This document shows, in pieces, positions 7,536 through 14,325 of a stretch of 24,309 bases of DNA. Position 1 is the first letter of the stretch, and the number at the start of each line of letters is the position of its first letter. The notes beneath the pieces are model-generated. The model was not told the origin of the DNA and did no database searches. It saw only the letters and a list, made by a program, of their open reading frames with translations. This DNA is from Nitrososphaerota archaeon (GTDB taxonomy: Archaea > Thermoproteota > Nitrososphaeria > Nitrososphaerales > Gagatemarchaeaceae), in contig VBPQ01000017.1 of the NCBI GenBank assembly GCA_005877185.1, forward strand, positions 1 through 24,309, written 5' to 3'. The translations under genes were made by a program, and so were the position numbers.

Positions 7536-7745
7536 ATGGCTTCGAGTAGGCTCGTGCGTCTCGCGATGGAAGGGTCTTTCTACTTCGTGAACGCAGTCAA
7601 CTCGAACCCGGCGCTCAACATGGCTGCCGGTCCTCCGGCCTGTCTTGTCGGTTTTCTTCTGTTCGGTTGGCTCGGGAAGCGACACGAGAGAGGGGCCCAC
7701 GGTATTTCAAGTTCAGTCGAAGAGGCAATGGAGGTGAGAAAATAG
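7536..7745 (+). CDS. Possible small membrane protein (69 aa)
   Basis: An ATG at 7536 opens a 69-aa frame with one hydrophobic stretch (GPPACLVGFLLFGWLG, about residues 32-47) flanked by basic residues, so it could be a small single-pass protein. It ends two bases before the next ATG, and its last codons contain the Shine-Dalgarno of the gene at 7748. A weak TATA-like TTCTAAAT lies too close (about 20 nt) upstream. Alternatively this is only leader sequence. No family recognised. Confidence 0.3.
   Translation: MASSRLVRLAMEGSFYFVNAVNSNPALNMAAGPPACLVGFLLFGWLGKRHERGAHGISSSVEEAMEVRK
7730..7738 (+). promoter_or_regulatory. Strong Shine-Dalgarno before the gene at 7748
   Basis: GGAGGTGAG pairs over eight bases with the conserved 3' end of 16S rRNA and stands 9 nt before ATG 7748. 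Most genes in this window have no such site, so this marks 7748 as a genuine, efficiently read start internal to a transcript. Confidence 0.65.
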
Positions 7746-7747
7746 AG

Positions 7748-7918
7748 ATGAGCCTAGTGCTGAAAGAGGTGGACGAACCGGTCTTCAAGCCGTGCAAATT
7801 CCTTGCGGAGAACTCCGACTGTGCCGACGCAGTGGCCCGCGACATCACCAAAGAAATCTACGCAGACAAGATATCCTTCAAGCTGGCCGGTCGCTACGTG
7901 ACAAAGCACGCACCGTGA
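7748..7918 (+). CDS. Small protein (56 aa), first of a coupled pair
   Basis: The strong ribosome-binding site fixes the start at ATG 7748. The product starts SLVLKEVDEPVFKPCKF and contains CKFLAENSDCADAVARDI, with two Cys nine residues apart (18 and 27), then a basic end (KLAGRYVTKHAP). It has no membrane segment and is predicted to be a small alpha-helical cytosolic protein. The stop overlaps a GTGATC that serves as the ribosome-binding site of the next gene 6 nt away, so the two products probably work together. No family is recognised. Confidence 0.6.
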   Translation: MSLVLKEVDEPVFKPCKFLAENSDCADAVARDITKEIYADKISFKLAGRYVTKHAP

Positions 7919-7924
7919 TCGAAG

Positions 7925-8209
7925 ATGCTGCAAATAGGATTCAGGGAAGTCGGCGTCAGGATAGGAGAGATAGGCGACCTAGCGAAAATAGCGTACGCCA
8001 TAAAGGAGGGCGGCGGGAGGCAGATCATGGTCTACTTCGAGTTCGACGACGCTGAGCAGCTGCTCTTCTTCTGCAGTGCGGTCAAGACGATGTCGGCCCT
8101 GAAGGGGATTTCCGAGCTGGAAACGAGGAAGAAGGAACTTCAGAACCAAATCCTGGAGTTGGAAGAGGTGAGCCGGAAGGCCAGGAGGAAGATCGAAGAG
8201 ACCCACTGA
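7925..8209 (+). CDS. Small coiled-coil protein (94 aa), second of a coupled pair
   Basis: ATG 7925 lies just after GTGATC, an anti-16S-like site overlapping the stop of the previous gene. Residues 1-60 look like a compact alpha/beta domain (VRIGEIGDLAKIAYAIKEG, IMVYFEFDDAEQLLFF). Residues 60-94 form a charged helix with heptad-like spacing (ISELETRKKELQNQILELEE), a probable coiled coil for dimerisation or partner binding. It probably forms a complex with the 56-aa protein. No family recognised; a regulator or adaptor is a guess. Confidence 0.65.
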   Translation: MLQIGFREVGVRIGEIGDLAKIAYAIKEGGGRQIMVYFEFDDAEQLLFFCSAVKTMSALKGISELETRKKELQNQILELEEVSRKARRKIEETH

Positions 8210-8439
8210 TCGGCTGATGAGGTCTTCACGACACGGAGCGAAGGTGGCAGAGCGCCTCGCACGTGTCTTACGGTACGGGGCGTGCGTGGTTCACCAGAGC
8301 GCTGCTTCGCGACCTCCGCCACCCTTTCGGGTGAGTCCGAGGTTGTCACCCTCCTCTCGGCCGTTGTGTCCTTGAAGGAAGGTTCTCGCCCCCCGATCTC
8401 GAACTGCTGCGTGTGGAGGACCGGAGCGGCCGGGTCTTG

Positions 8440-9420
8440 CTACGCCACAAGCTCCGACGGGTATCTCCACCAGTGGAAGAGGACAGCCATGACCACCGCT
8501 ATTCTCGAGTAAATCGAGAGGCCCATCAGGGTTGATGTGACTGGAAAAGTGAAGAGCCCCCCCTGGAAGACGAAGAGGACCGTGTTCCCCAGAAAGCCCA
8601 GCTGCCCGGCGAGCCACGGAACAAGCGGAACGTGGAAGCCGAAGAGAAGGTCGCCGGTGAAATAGTAACCCACGTCGTTCAGCAGAGATACGAGCAGTCC
8701 CAGACTGAGCGCCAACTGCCAATCCCTGAGACCCTGGAAGACGAGCAGAACCCCGAAGGGTGCCATGTAGGTGAGGATCAGCCAGATGTGATAGCCTGGT
8801 GCACTCGTGGCGAAGAGGTCGATCCAGTTTATGTTCACGAACCCGTAGAAGATAGCGAACACTATGAGCTTCAGCAGAGTCAGCTGCTTCCTATTGCTGG
8901 GTCTCACTCCGGAGATGATACTCTCGAAGCCGTTGACGAGGAGCACGATTGTGAGGAGCGCCACCAAGGAAAACAGGGCCAGGTTGGGTTCGAGGAGTGT
9001 TGTGCTGGCCAGAACCACCGTGAGTGACCCCACCGTGAGCGCCGAGACCCTCAGCCAGCGAGGATGCCCCGCGTGAGCCACGTTCGCGAGTCGAGCAGCG
9101 CCTTGGATAATCAAACCGGAGGCCAGAAGAGAGACCAAGGTCGAGATTCCGAGTCCCGGAGAGAAGAACCCCAGCAGGACAATCGCGACGATGAGCCCGC
9201 CCCCGAGCAGGCCCATGCTTCTGAAGCTCCGGGAGAGTTGCCCCAAACCCCCCGATGACATCATCCTCACCGCATTGAAGAAGAGACCGAGAGAAAGAAG
9301 CAGGATGACCGTCTCGTTCCCGTAACCGGGGTTGAGGATTATCACCATAGAAATCAGAACAGAGACCATCCCGAGTATGATCTCCGCTCCCCGAAACCAA
9401 TCGGGTGGGGTCTGAGCCAT
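8440..9420 (-). CDS. Polytopic membrane protein with HdeD/DUF308-like N-terminal half
   Basis: I start at ATG 9418-9420 (MAQTPPDWFRGAEI), which a TATA box places at the 5' end of the transcript; the longer open frame adds 39 unlikely residues. The 326-aa product has about ten to eleven hydrophobic segments. The first six, with a repeated unit (WFRGAEIILGMVSVLISMV and LLSLGLFFNAVRMMSSGG, later ALTVGSLTVVLAS and LLTIVLLVNGFESIISG), resemble the six-helix HdeD/DUF308 fold. The C-terminal part (KLIVFAIFYGFVNINWIDLF to HWWRYPSELVA) is a further membrane domain I do not recognise. HdeD proteins are linked to acid resistance in bacteria, but the role here is unknown. Confidence 0.7.
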   Translation of the reverse strand: MAQTPPDWFRGAEIILGMVSVLISMVIILNPGYGNETVILLLSLGLFFNAVRMMSSGGLGQLSRSFRSMGLLGGGLIVAIVLLGFFSPGLGISTLVSLLASGLIIQGAARLANVAHAGHPRWLRVSALTVGSLTVVLASTTLLEPNLALFSLVALLTIVLLVNGFESIISGVRPSNRKQLTLLKLIVFAIFYGFVNINWIDLFATSAPGYHIWLILTYMAPFGVLLVFQGLRDWQLALSLGLLVSLLNDVGYYFTGDLLFGFHVPLVPWLAGQLGFLGNTVLFVFQGGLFTFPVTSTLMGLSIYSRIAVVMAVLFHWWRYPSELVA

Positions 9421-9443
9421 CTTCTCCGCGAAGCGGAAGTTTC

Positions 9444-9450
9444 CATAAAA
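9444..9450 (-). promoter_or_regulatory. TATA box of the DUF308-like gene
   Basis: The minus strand reads TTTTATG, with its centre 27 nt before ATG 9420, so the transcript should be leaderless. This decides the start of the gene. Confidence 0.6.
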
Positions 9451-9470
9451 GCATCGTGTTGCCGATGCTT
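9449..9470. promoter_or_regulatory. Perfect 8-bp inverted repeat next to the TATA box (candidate operator)
   Basis: AAGCATCG (9449-9456) and CGATGCTT (9463-9470) are exact reverse complements with a 6-nt spacer. The left arm touches the TATA box, in the position where an archaeal activator or repressor would contact TFB/TBP. The regulator is unknown. Confidence 0.5.
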
Positions 9471-9553
9471 GAGTTTTGCTCTTCGAGTCCGGAAAGAGGA
9501 AAATCGACTTCGAGTGAGCTGCCTGGACCTTCAGCACTAGTCGGGGTTCGGAC

Positions 9554-10249
9554 TCAGGCTCTGTAGAGCCTATAGCCGGTGGCTAGGCTCCAGAGGACGA
9601 GAAAAGCGAAGCCTCCGATGTTGAAGAGGCCGGCGAGCGGGGAGCCGACGATGATCGCGGGGATGAAGAGGAGGGCGACGACTCCGGAGATTATCCCCAG
9701 CAGGCCGGTGGTCTTACCGAAGACCGAAGTCCTCGTCATCGCATAGCTCGCGAGGATTACGGCAGAGAACTGGAGGAACGTCGCTATCAGCGACGCGACT
9801 CCACCTACGTCCATCGCCAGAGCTGCCGCCCCCACATACGCTTGCTGCGCAGCCCCTTGCGCCGCGGAGTACGAGGCACTCAGCCGAACCAGAGAAAGAC
9901 TCAGCGGGATGTCAATCCCCACGTCGATGGCGACGAAGAGCGCGTTGAAAACGAGTGCGATGACAACGATGCTCCGCCCGAGCTGCCTCAGCGCGATGTA
10001 AAGGGCAGGGAACGCTATGACGTACAATAGGTCGCTCACGAGGTAGAGCCCCCACATGAGCCCGAAGAGTGACCCCTGAGTCTGCAAGGCGGTGAGCCCC
10101 GATTCAACGCTCGAAGGAGCGAGGCTAGGGATAAGCAGGGGAATCAGGGGCAAGGCGGCCAAGACGAGAATCCCACCGACGATGATACTTATTGCACCGA
10201 CTCTTAATAGCCCTCTCCATTCTGGCTCGGAGAGAGATACCTGGCTCAA
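9554..10249 (-). CDS. DUF4386-like integral membrane protein
   Basis: The 231-aa product has about six hydrophobic segments: GAISIIVGGILVLAALPLIP (18-37), a second in GSLFGLMWGLYLVSDLLYVI (59-78), IALRQLGRSIVVIALVFNALF, then VGGVASLIATFLQFSAVILA, GLLGIISGVVALLFIPAIIV and a last one ending LWSLATGYRLYRA. The alternating small-residue helices and overall size resemble the DUF4386 group, whose function is unknown. The start is TTG 10247-10249 (MSQVSLSEPEW), the only one that fits the upstream TATA box at a short distance. It ends 134 nt before the DUF308-like gene begins; both are on the minus strand but each has its own promoter. Confidence 0.7.
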   Translation of the reverse strand: MSQVSLSEPEWRGLLRVGAISIIVGGILVLAALPLIPLLIPSLAPSSVESGLTALQTQGSLFGLMWGLYLVSDLLYVIAFPALYIALRQLGRSIVVIALVFNALFVAIDVGIDIPLSLSLVRLSASYSAAQGAAQQAYVGAAALAMDVGGVASLIATFLQFSAVILASYAMTRTSVFGKTTGLLGIISGVVALLFIPAIIVGSPLAGLFNIGGFAFLVLWSLATGYRLYRA

Positions 10250-10284
10250 GCAGACAGACCGTTGCGAACGCCCCGAAGACGGTT

Positions 10285-10293
10285 CTATATAAC
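10285..10293 (-). promoter_or_regulatory. TATA box of the DUF4386-like gene
   Basis: The minus strand reads GTTATATAG, centred about 40 nt before the TTG start, predicting a leader of roughly 13 nt. Confidence 0.6.
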
Positions 10294-10298
10294 GAGAT

Positions 10299-10318
10299 GG
10301 GAGCCGTCAGTGGCTCCC
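10299..10318. promoter_or_regulatory. Perfect 7-bp inverted repeat upstream of the TATA box (candidate operator)
   Basis: GGGAGCC (10299-10305) and GGCTCCC (10312-10318) are exact reverse complements with a 6-nt spacer, ending 6 nt upstream of the TATA box in the gene's orientation. The arrangement (arms, 6-nt gap, TATA) repeats that of the neighbouring DUF308-like gene, though the arm sequence differs. Confidence 0.45.
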
Positions 10319-10372
10319 GGGGCGAATCTCTTTGATTCTACCGATCCGTCGACGACCCTCGCCTCGAACCCG

Positions 10373-10409
10373 AAAAACGAGCGTGGCGGACGCCTCGTGG
10401 CGTTCCGCC
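10373..10409 (-). terminator. Hairpin plus oligo-T terminator of the VOC gene
   Basis: GGCGGACGCC (10385-10394) pairs with GGCGTTCCGCC (10399-10409) over ten base pairs with one bulged base and a TCGT loop. Read on the minus strand, the hairpin is followed after 7 nt by five T (10373-10377). It lies about 20 nt after the VOC stop codon. Confidence 0.55.
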
Positions 10410-10427
10410 GCTTTAACCTGCACGACG

Positions 10428-10823
10428 TTATCTCTGCTGCGCGTCTTGCCAGAGGCCTACTGTATTCCCTTCCGAGTCCTTGAAGTAGGCCGTGAACCCC
10501 ATGTCGGCTACTGGAGATTTCTTCGCGACGACCCTTCCGCCGAGTTTCTTGACGGTTTCCAGCGCCTTCTCGATGTCGGCCACACGGATAGTCACCGTCA
10601 CCGACTTGAGCGCACCTTCCCGCTTGCCCAGGCCACCGTTTATGGCGCCGGGCGTGGTAGGTTGGCCGTTCTTGTCTGAGGGGGTGGTTCCGACCAGGAA
10701 GTACTCCGTGCCTGGGAACTGGTTCAGCTGCCAGCCGAAAGCCTTGTTGTAGAACGCTTGCGCGCGTTTGAGGTTGTCTGCAGGAATTTCGAAGTGAGTT
10801 ACGCTGCCGCTTGTGCTGCTCAC
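10428..10823 (-). CDS. VOC-superfamily (glyoxalase/bleomycin-resistance-like) protein
   Basis: This 131-aa protein has the two beta-alpha-beta-beta-beta modules of the VOC fold: THFEIPADNLKRAQAFYNKAFGW (residues 9-31) and VTIRVADIEKALETVKKLGGRVV (76-98), ending with GFTAYFKDSEGNTVGLWQ (109-126), the usual motif of the family. The pattern is that of PF00903-type 'glyoxalase-like' proteins of unknown substrate rather than of true glyoxalase I. His10 and residues in the last strand could bind metal. GTG 10821-10823 is preceded by GAGGTG at about 9 nt and by a TATA box at 10847-10854, so the start is well supported. Confidence 0.85.
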   Translation of the reverse strand: MSSTSGSVTHFEIPADNLKRAQAFYNKAFGWQLNQFPGTEYFLVGTTPSDKNGQPTTPGAINGGLGKREGALKSVTVTIRVADIEKALETVKKLGGRVVAKKSPVADMGFTAYFKDSEGNTVGLWQDAQQR

Positions 10824-10846
10824 GTCAACACCTCATATCGCTCCCC

Positions 10847-10854
10847 CTAATAAG
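10847..10854 (-). promoter_or_regulatory. TATA box of the VOC gene
   Basis: The minus strand reads CTTATTAG, centred about 28 nt before the GTG start. Confidence 0.55.
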
Positions 10855-10885
10855 CGCCGATGGAACGTCGATTGTCGCAAACCAT

Positions 10886-10893
10886 ACATATAG
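10886..10893 (+). promoter_or_regulatory. TATA box of the seven-repeat propeller gene
   Basis: ACATATAG is centred about 29 nt before ATG 10919, giving a leaderless or nearly leaderless transcript. It is back to back with the VOC promoter, 32 bp away. Confidence 0.5.
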
Positions 10894-10918
10894 CCTCCGT
10901 CGTTAAACTCGCAAAAAG

Positions 10919-11875
10919 ATGCTCCGTAACAAGGTCCTTCTCTACGACGGCTCGCAGGTCTCGTCTCAGGTCATTGAGGCTGAGGGGGCTCTGAGATGGG
11001 CGTCCTGGAGGCCGGACGGGAGCGAGGCTCTCATCGTTGGGAACAAAGGGACGATCTTGACGTACTCCGTGGACCGGAAGGGTGTCAGGAACGTCTCATC
11101 GCCCGTCAAGGCCAACCTGAGGGGTGTGGAATTCTCTCCCGACGGTAGGCTCGCCGTGATAGTCGGCAATGGGGGAACCATTCTGCTCCTCTCAGACCTG
11201 TTAAGGCGCCTCGAGAGCGCGACCTCGTCAAACCTGAGAAGGGCGGCCTGGAAGCCGGACGGCACCGGGGCGCTAATCATGGGAAATGAGGGGGCGGCCT
11301 ACTTCCTGGCTTCGAGGGGACTCAAGCGGGTCTACGGGGTAGGCAACAACCTTCGGTCGGCAGCGTGGCATCCCAAGGACGACTACGCCGTCGTCGTGGG
11401 AAACTCTGTGAAGGCTACCCTCGCAGGGCTCGTGCCCGCCCCGGGGTTCTACAGGTTCGATACCGATTCCTTCTTCCTTACCCAAATCCGCCAGACCTCC
11501 CCCGAGACGCCCAAGGACCTGACCTGCGTTAGCTGGAAGCCGGACGGAAGCAAGTGCATCATAGTCGGATACGACCAGACGTGGCACACTTCCGAACTCT
11601 ACTTCTTCGACGGCAAATCGGTAACTGCCTCCGACTGGAAGGAGGAGAATCTCCTCCCGACGGGCTTCGCCTGGCACCCCTCAGGGAGGTACGGTCTCAT
11701 CGTAACCGGAGGGATGAACAGAGGGGAGACGGGGAGGGTCCTGAGCTATGACGGAGCCAGGCCTTCCGTCATCCATCAAGAACCAGACTACAACATCTCC
11801 TGCGTCACGTGGAACCCACGGGGTAGCTACGCTCTGATACTGGGCTCGAGAGGTGCTCGCTCATTTTCGGCCTAG
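10919..11875 (+). CDS. Cytoplasmic seven-bladed WD40-like beta-propeller
   Basis: The 318-aa protein consists of seven copies of a unit of about 40 residues with the core W/F-x-PDG-x-x-A-L-I-V-G-N-x-G. They begin near LRWASWRPDG (25), LRGVEFSPDG (67), LRRAAWKPDG (106), LRSAAWHPKD (143), LTCVSWKPDG (197), PTGFAWHPSG (245) and ISCVTWNPRG (290). The N-terminal strand NKVLLYDGSQ would close the last blade. There is no signal peptide or membrane segment, so it should be a cytosolic scaffold or binding protein. I recognise no catalytic residues. ATG 10919 fits the promoter. Genes around it give no functional hint. Confidence 0.8.
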   Translation: MLRNKVLLYDGSQVSSQVIEAEGALRWASWRPDGSEALIVGNKGTILTYSVDRKGVRNVSSPVKANLRGVEFSPDGRLAVIVGNGGTILLLSDLLRRLESATSSNLRRAAWKPDGTGALIMGNEGAAYFLASRGLKRVYGVGNNLRSAAWHPKDDYAVVVGNSVKATLAGLVPAPGFYRFDTDSFFLTQIRQTSPETPKDLTCVSWKPDGSKCIIVGYDQTWHTSELYFFDGKSVTASDWKEENLLPTGFAWHPSGRYGLIVTGGMNRGETGRVLSYDGARPSVIHQEPDYNISCVTWNPRGSYALILGSRGARSFSA

Positions 11876-11885
11876 ACGACGGAAT

Positions 11886-11893
11886 GCTTATGA
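11886..11893 (+). promoter_or_regulatory. TATA-like box of the 34-aa ORF
   Basis: GCTTATGA is centred about 28 nt before ATG 11917, the same spacing as the better-supported promoters here. Confidence 0.4.
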
Positions 11894-11916
11894 ACCGCGC
11901 GCATTTCCGTGATGGT

Positions 11917-12021
11917 ATGTGCGATTGCTACGAAGAGGAATTCGAAGAAGTGGCGCTCGAAACGAGCGAGCCTGCGCCGGTTCCAGTCCCGCTGCAGGTA
12001 GCAAAGAGTCGAAGGAAGTAG
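11917..12021 (+). CDS. Small acidic ORF (34 aa) with N-terminal CxC motif
   Basis: ATG 11917 opens a 34-codon frame that starts MCDCYEEEFEEVALE, continues with a Pro/Val-rich middle (PAPVPVPLQV) and ends basic (AKSRRK). Two Cys at positions 2 and 4 followed by a Glu cluster could bind a metal; the charge split is striking. A TATA-like box at the leaderless distance supports real expression. An alternative frame from ATG 11912 has no such features. No family is recognised. Confidence 0.5.
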   Translation: MCDCYEEEFEEVALETSEPAPVPVPLQVAKSRRK

Positions 12022-12115
12022 TAGGCTAAAGGGTCGTTCGGACGCTCCCCGTGCAGGCTAGAGGGCAAGGCGGACTGTCATCCTTAAATTGAGTAGTTAG
12101 AAGTTCTCGAGGCGC

Positions 12116-12123
12116 CTTTATTT
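12116..12123 (+). promoter_or_regulatory. TATA box of the methionine-synthase operon
   Basis: CTTTATTT is centred 25-26 nt before GTG 12145. A second, weaker TATA-like CTTAAATT lies near 12083. The position points to transcription starting at or near 12145. Confidence 0.55.
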
Positions 12124-12154
12124 GACCGCCCCCGATTCTACCCGGTGATTACGA

Positions 12155-13126
12155 ATAGCCGATTACCTCATCGCCCTTACCGGAATCCACTCACGAAGTG
12201 AGGAGACGATTCAGGGGACTCAGGATTGGGAGCGCGCCAGGATAAGCCGCGAGGAGCTTTCGAAGAGGTTCAAGGACGACACACGGCGCCTCATCGACTT
12301 GCAGCGCTCCCTGAACTTCGATTTCGTCTCCGACGGGCTCCTGACCATGCACTGGCAGGACATCCTCAGGCCTTTCACGACGAGGGTGAAGGGAGTCAAG
12401 AAGGGCGCAATGGTACGGTGGTTCAACACAAACACCTTCTACTTCACCCCCGTGGTCGCCGGAGAGCTACTGAGCGACGGGACGGCTGTTTCGCGCACCC
12501 TCGACCCAAGCCTCGTGAGGTCCGGAGCGATAACGAAGGTGGTCCTTCCTGATCCACTGACCTTCGTCGAGCTCGCTGAGAATTCATGTTATACGAGTAG
12601 GGAGGGGCTCATCTTCGCCTACTGCGACAACGTCTTAAGACCCGAGGTCGAGCACCTCTCCAAGATGGGGATAGAATACGTACAGTTCTCCGCGCCCGCG
12701 GTCGTCGCGCGCTTCAGGGGGGAGCCACTGCCGAGGGCGGAGCTCGAACAGGCCGGAGAGGGCCTCAGGACGGTCCTGAAGGGGGTCAAGGTCAAGTCGG
12801 GGTACCACACATTCTTCGGCGACGCCGCGCCGTACCTCCCCGCACTCCTCGACCTCATCCCCACCGACGACTTTGGATTCGACTTCACCGAGACAGACCC
12901 CGCGTCGCTGGGGTCAGGAGAGGGTTTGATAGCAGGGGTGGCCGACTCGAGGAGCAGCTATGTCGAGAGTCCGGGGGAGCTCGCGCAGAGGATGGGTGGG
13001 CTCGGTGAGAGGTTCAGAAGGATAACGCTCGCACCGTCCTGCGACCTGCAGTACGTCCCGAGAAGTGTCGCGGACTCGAAGCTGAGAAACCTCGCGACGG
13101 CCAGACTGAGGTTGACCGGCAAGTGA
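12155..13126 (+). CDS. MetE N-terminal-domain homologue (split methionine synthase subunit)
   Basis: The coding frame is open from 12149 and protein-like from about 12158 (ADYLIALTGIHSRSEETIQ, then ISREELSKRF), but has no ATG, GTG or TTG before 12299. Starting at TTG 12299 would delete about 48 conserved-looking residues, so I give the frame from the ATA at 12155. GTG 12145 is at the ideal distance from the TATA box but in another frame. The product (about 323 aa) resembles the N-terminal barrel of cobalamin-independent methionine synthase: FVSDGLLTMHWQDI, then YHTFFGDAAPYLPALLDLIP and FGFDFTETD, the MetE N-domain pattern. At the zinc position it has His-Thr-Phe, not His-x-Cys, so it should not bind the catalytic zinc alone. 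It probably pairs with the next gene (4-nt overlap) and helps bind the methyl donor. Confidence 0.8.
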   Translation: MADYLIALTGIHSRSEETIQGTQDWERARISREELSKRFKDDTRRLIDLQRSLNFDFVSDGLLTMHWQDILRPFTTRVKGVKKGAMVRWFNTNTFYFTPVVAGELLSDGTAVSRTLDPSLVRSGAITKVVLPDPLTFVELAENSCYTSREGLIFAYCDNVLRPEVEHLSKMGIEYVQFSAPAVVARFRGEPLPRAELEQAGEGLRTVLKGVKVKSGYHTFFGDAAPYLPALLDLIPTDDFGFDFTETDPASLGSGEGLIAGVADSRSSYVESPGELAQRMGGLGERFRRITLAPSCDLQYVPRSVADSKLRNLATARLRLTGK

Positions 13127-14325
13127 CCGACCACAAGGCCTTCCCCACTCAAGAGATTGGGAGCTTACCCAAATTTTCGTGGAGGACGAAGCCGTTCAGA
13201 CAGCAGCCCCTCGAGGAGGGGGACATCGGGGTGGCGCGTGCTTGGGGGAGGCGGCTGGGTGTGAAGAATCTCGAGTTGCTCCTCCGCCTCCTCAAGAAGC
13301 GAAGTGAGTTCACGGACGAGGAGAAAAGGAGGATAGTCGAGTTCTCGATGCTCTTTGCGATAGCGATGCAGGAGAAAGCCGGGGGGCACCTGGATGAGCC
13401 TGGGCTGGACCTGGTCTGGAGCGGAGAGCAGGCGCGCACCGAGATGTACGAAACCCCCGTCTCCAATATTCAGGGATTCGAGTTTCTCGGCAGAGTCAGG
13501 AGCTTTGACAACAAGTACTGGCGCGAGGCATCCGTAAGGCAGAAGCCGGCCTACCTGAGAGACTACCATTTCGAGGAGTTCCTCTACACGAAGGGTCACA
13601 CAAGCAGAAGGGCAAAGATCCCCGTGACAGACGCGATCACGATTGTCGCCTGGTCTGACCACTACTACTACACACGAAGGTGGCGTAAGAGGTCTCTCCC
13701 CCCGGCGGCGAAGAGGTTCAGCGCGAGGAGGGAGATGACACTCGAGCTGGCCGGCGTGATACGCCGGGTAGTCAGAGACCTCATCCGGCGCGGGGCGCGA
13801 GAGATACAGCTGGACAGCCCTGCCGCGACCCAGTACCAGACAGTCGAGGACGCAAAGCTCGTCGCCGAGGCGTTCAATGAAACAACTAGGGGTCTCGATG
13901 CAACTTTCAGCCTTCACAGCTGCTTCCCCCCCAAGTACGGCTACGGGGTCCTCTTTCCCCACCTCCTCGAGGCGAAGAACTGTAGCAGGTTTTCGTTCGA
14001 GTACGCCAACAGGGACAGCTACGCGGCAGGGCTCGACGGCGGGAGGAGGGTGGGCTACGAGGACCTGAAACTCTTCAGGGGCTACGGATACGAGAAGCAG
14101 CTTGGCGTCGGCGTGGTCCACGTGCACACGGACAGGCTCCCGACCGTCGGCGCCGTGAGGGACAGAATCCTTTACGCTCAGAAGGTCACCGACCTCCCGC
14201 CGGAGAACATCTTCGTCAACCCCGACTGCGGGCTGAGGACGCGGAAGCCTGAGGTTGCCTACGCGATGCTAGGCCTCGTCGCCGCGGGTGCCGAAGAGGC
14301 CCGCGAGGCGTTAGGCGGCAATTGA
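13123..14325 (+). CDS. metE: Methionine synthase, cobalamin-independent, catalytic (MetE C-domain) subunit
   Basis: This 400-aa protein is a UROD/MetE-family barrel with the full zinc site: His265 and Cys267 in FSLHSCF, Glu293 in FSFEYANRD and Cys369 in VNPDCGLRTR. MetE-type enzymes use this zinc to activate homocysteine and accept a methyl group to make methionine. The start TQEIGSLPKF is also typical. It is a free catalytic domain, as in archaeal 'core' methionine synthases that do not use polyglutamyl methylfolate directly. GTG 13123 overlaps the previous stop by 4 nt and its own stop overlaps the next start by 4 nt, so the subunits are translationally coupled. The methyl donor cannot be read from sequence. 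Confidence 0.85.
   Translation: MTDHKAFPTQEIGSLPKFSWRTKPFRQQPLEEGDIGVARAWGRRLGVKNLELLLRLLKKRSEFTDEEKRRIVEFSMLFAIAMQEKAGGHLDEPGLDLVWSGEQARTEMYETPVSNIQGFEFLGRVRSFDNKYWREASVRQKPAYLRDYHFEEFLYTKGHTSRRAKIPVTDAITIVAWSDHYYYTRRWRKRSLPPAAKRFSARREMTLELAGVIRRVVRDLIRRGAREIQLDSPAATQYQTVEDAKLVAEAFNETTRGLDATFSLHSCFPPKYGYGVLFPHLLEAKNCSRFSFEYANRDSYAAGLDGGRRVGYEDLKLFRGYGYEKQLGVGVVHVHTDRLPTVGAVRDRILYAQKVTDLPPENIFVNPDCGLRTRKPEVAYAMLGLVAAGAEEAREALGGN

Noticed and set aside
8210..8439. Possible coding remnant (start VAERLARVLRYGACVVHQ in one frame)
   Set aside because: The protein-like part is only about 20 residues, then ends in low-complexity sequence and a stop; no family is recognised.
13165..14127. 320-codon minus-strand frame opposite the methionine synthase gene
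   Set aside because: Antisense shadow of a gene with conserved catalytic motifs; its translation has no recognisable pattern and G/C-rich sequence keeps such frames open.
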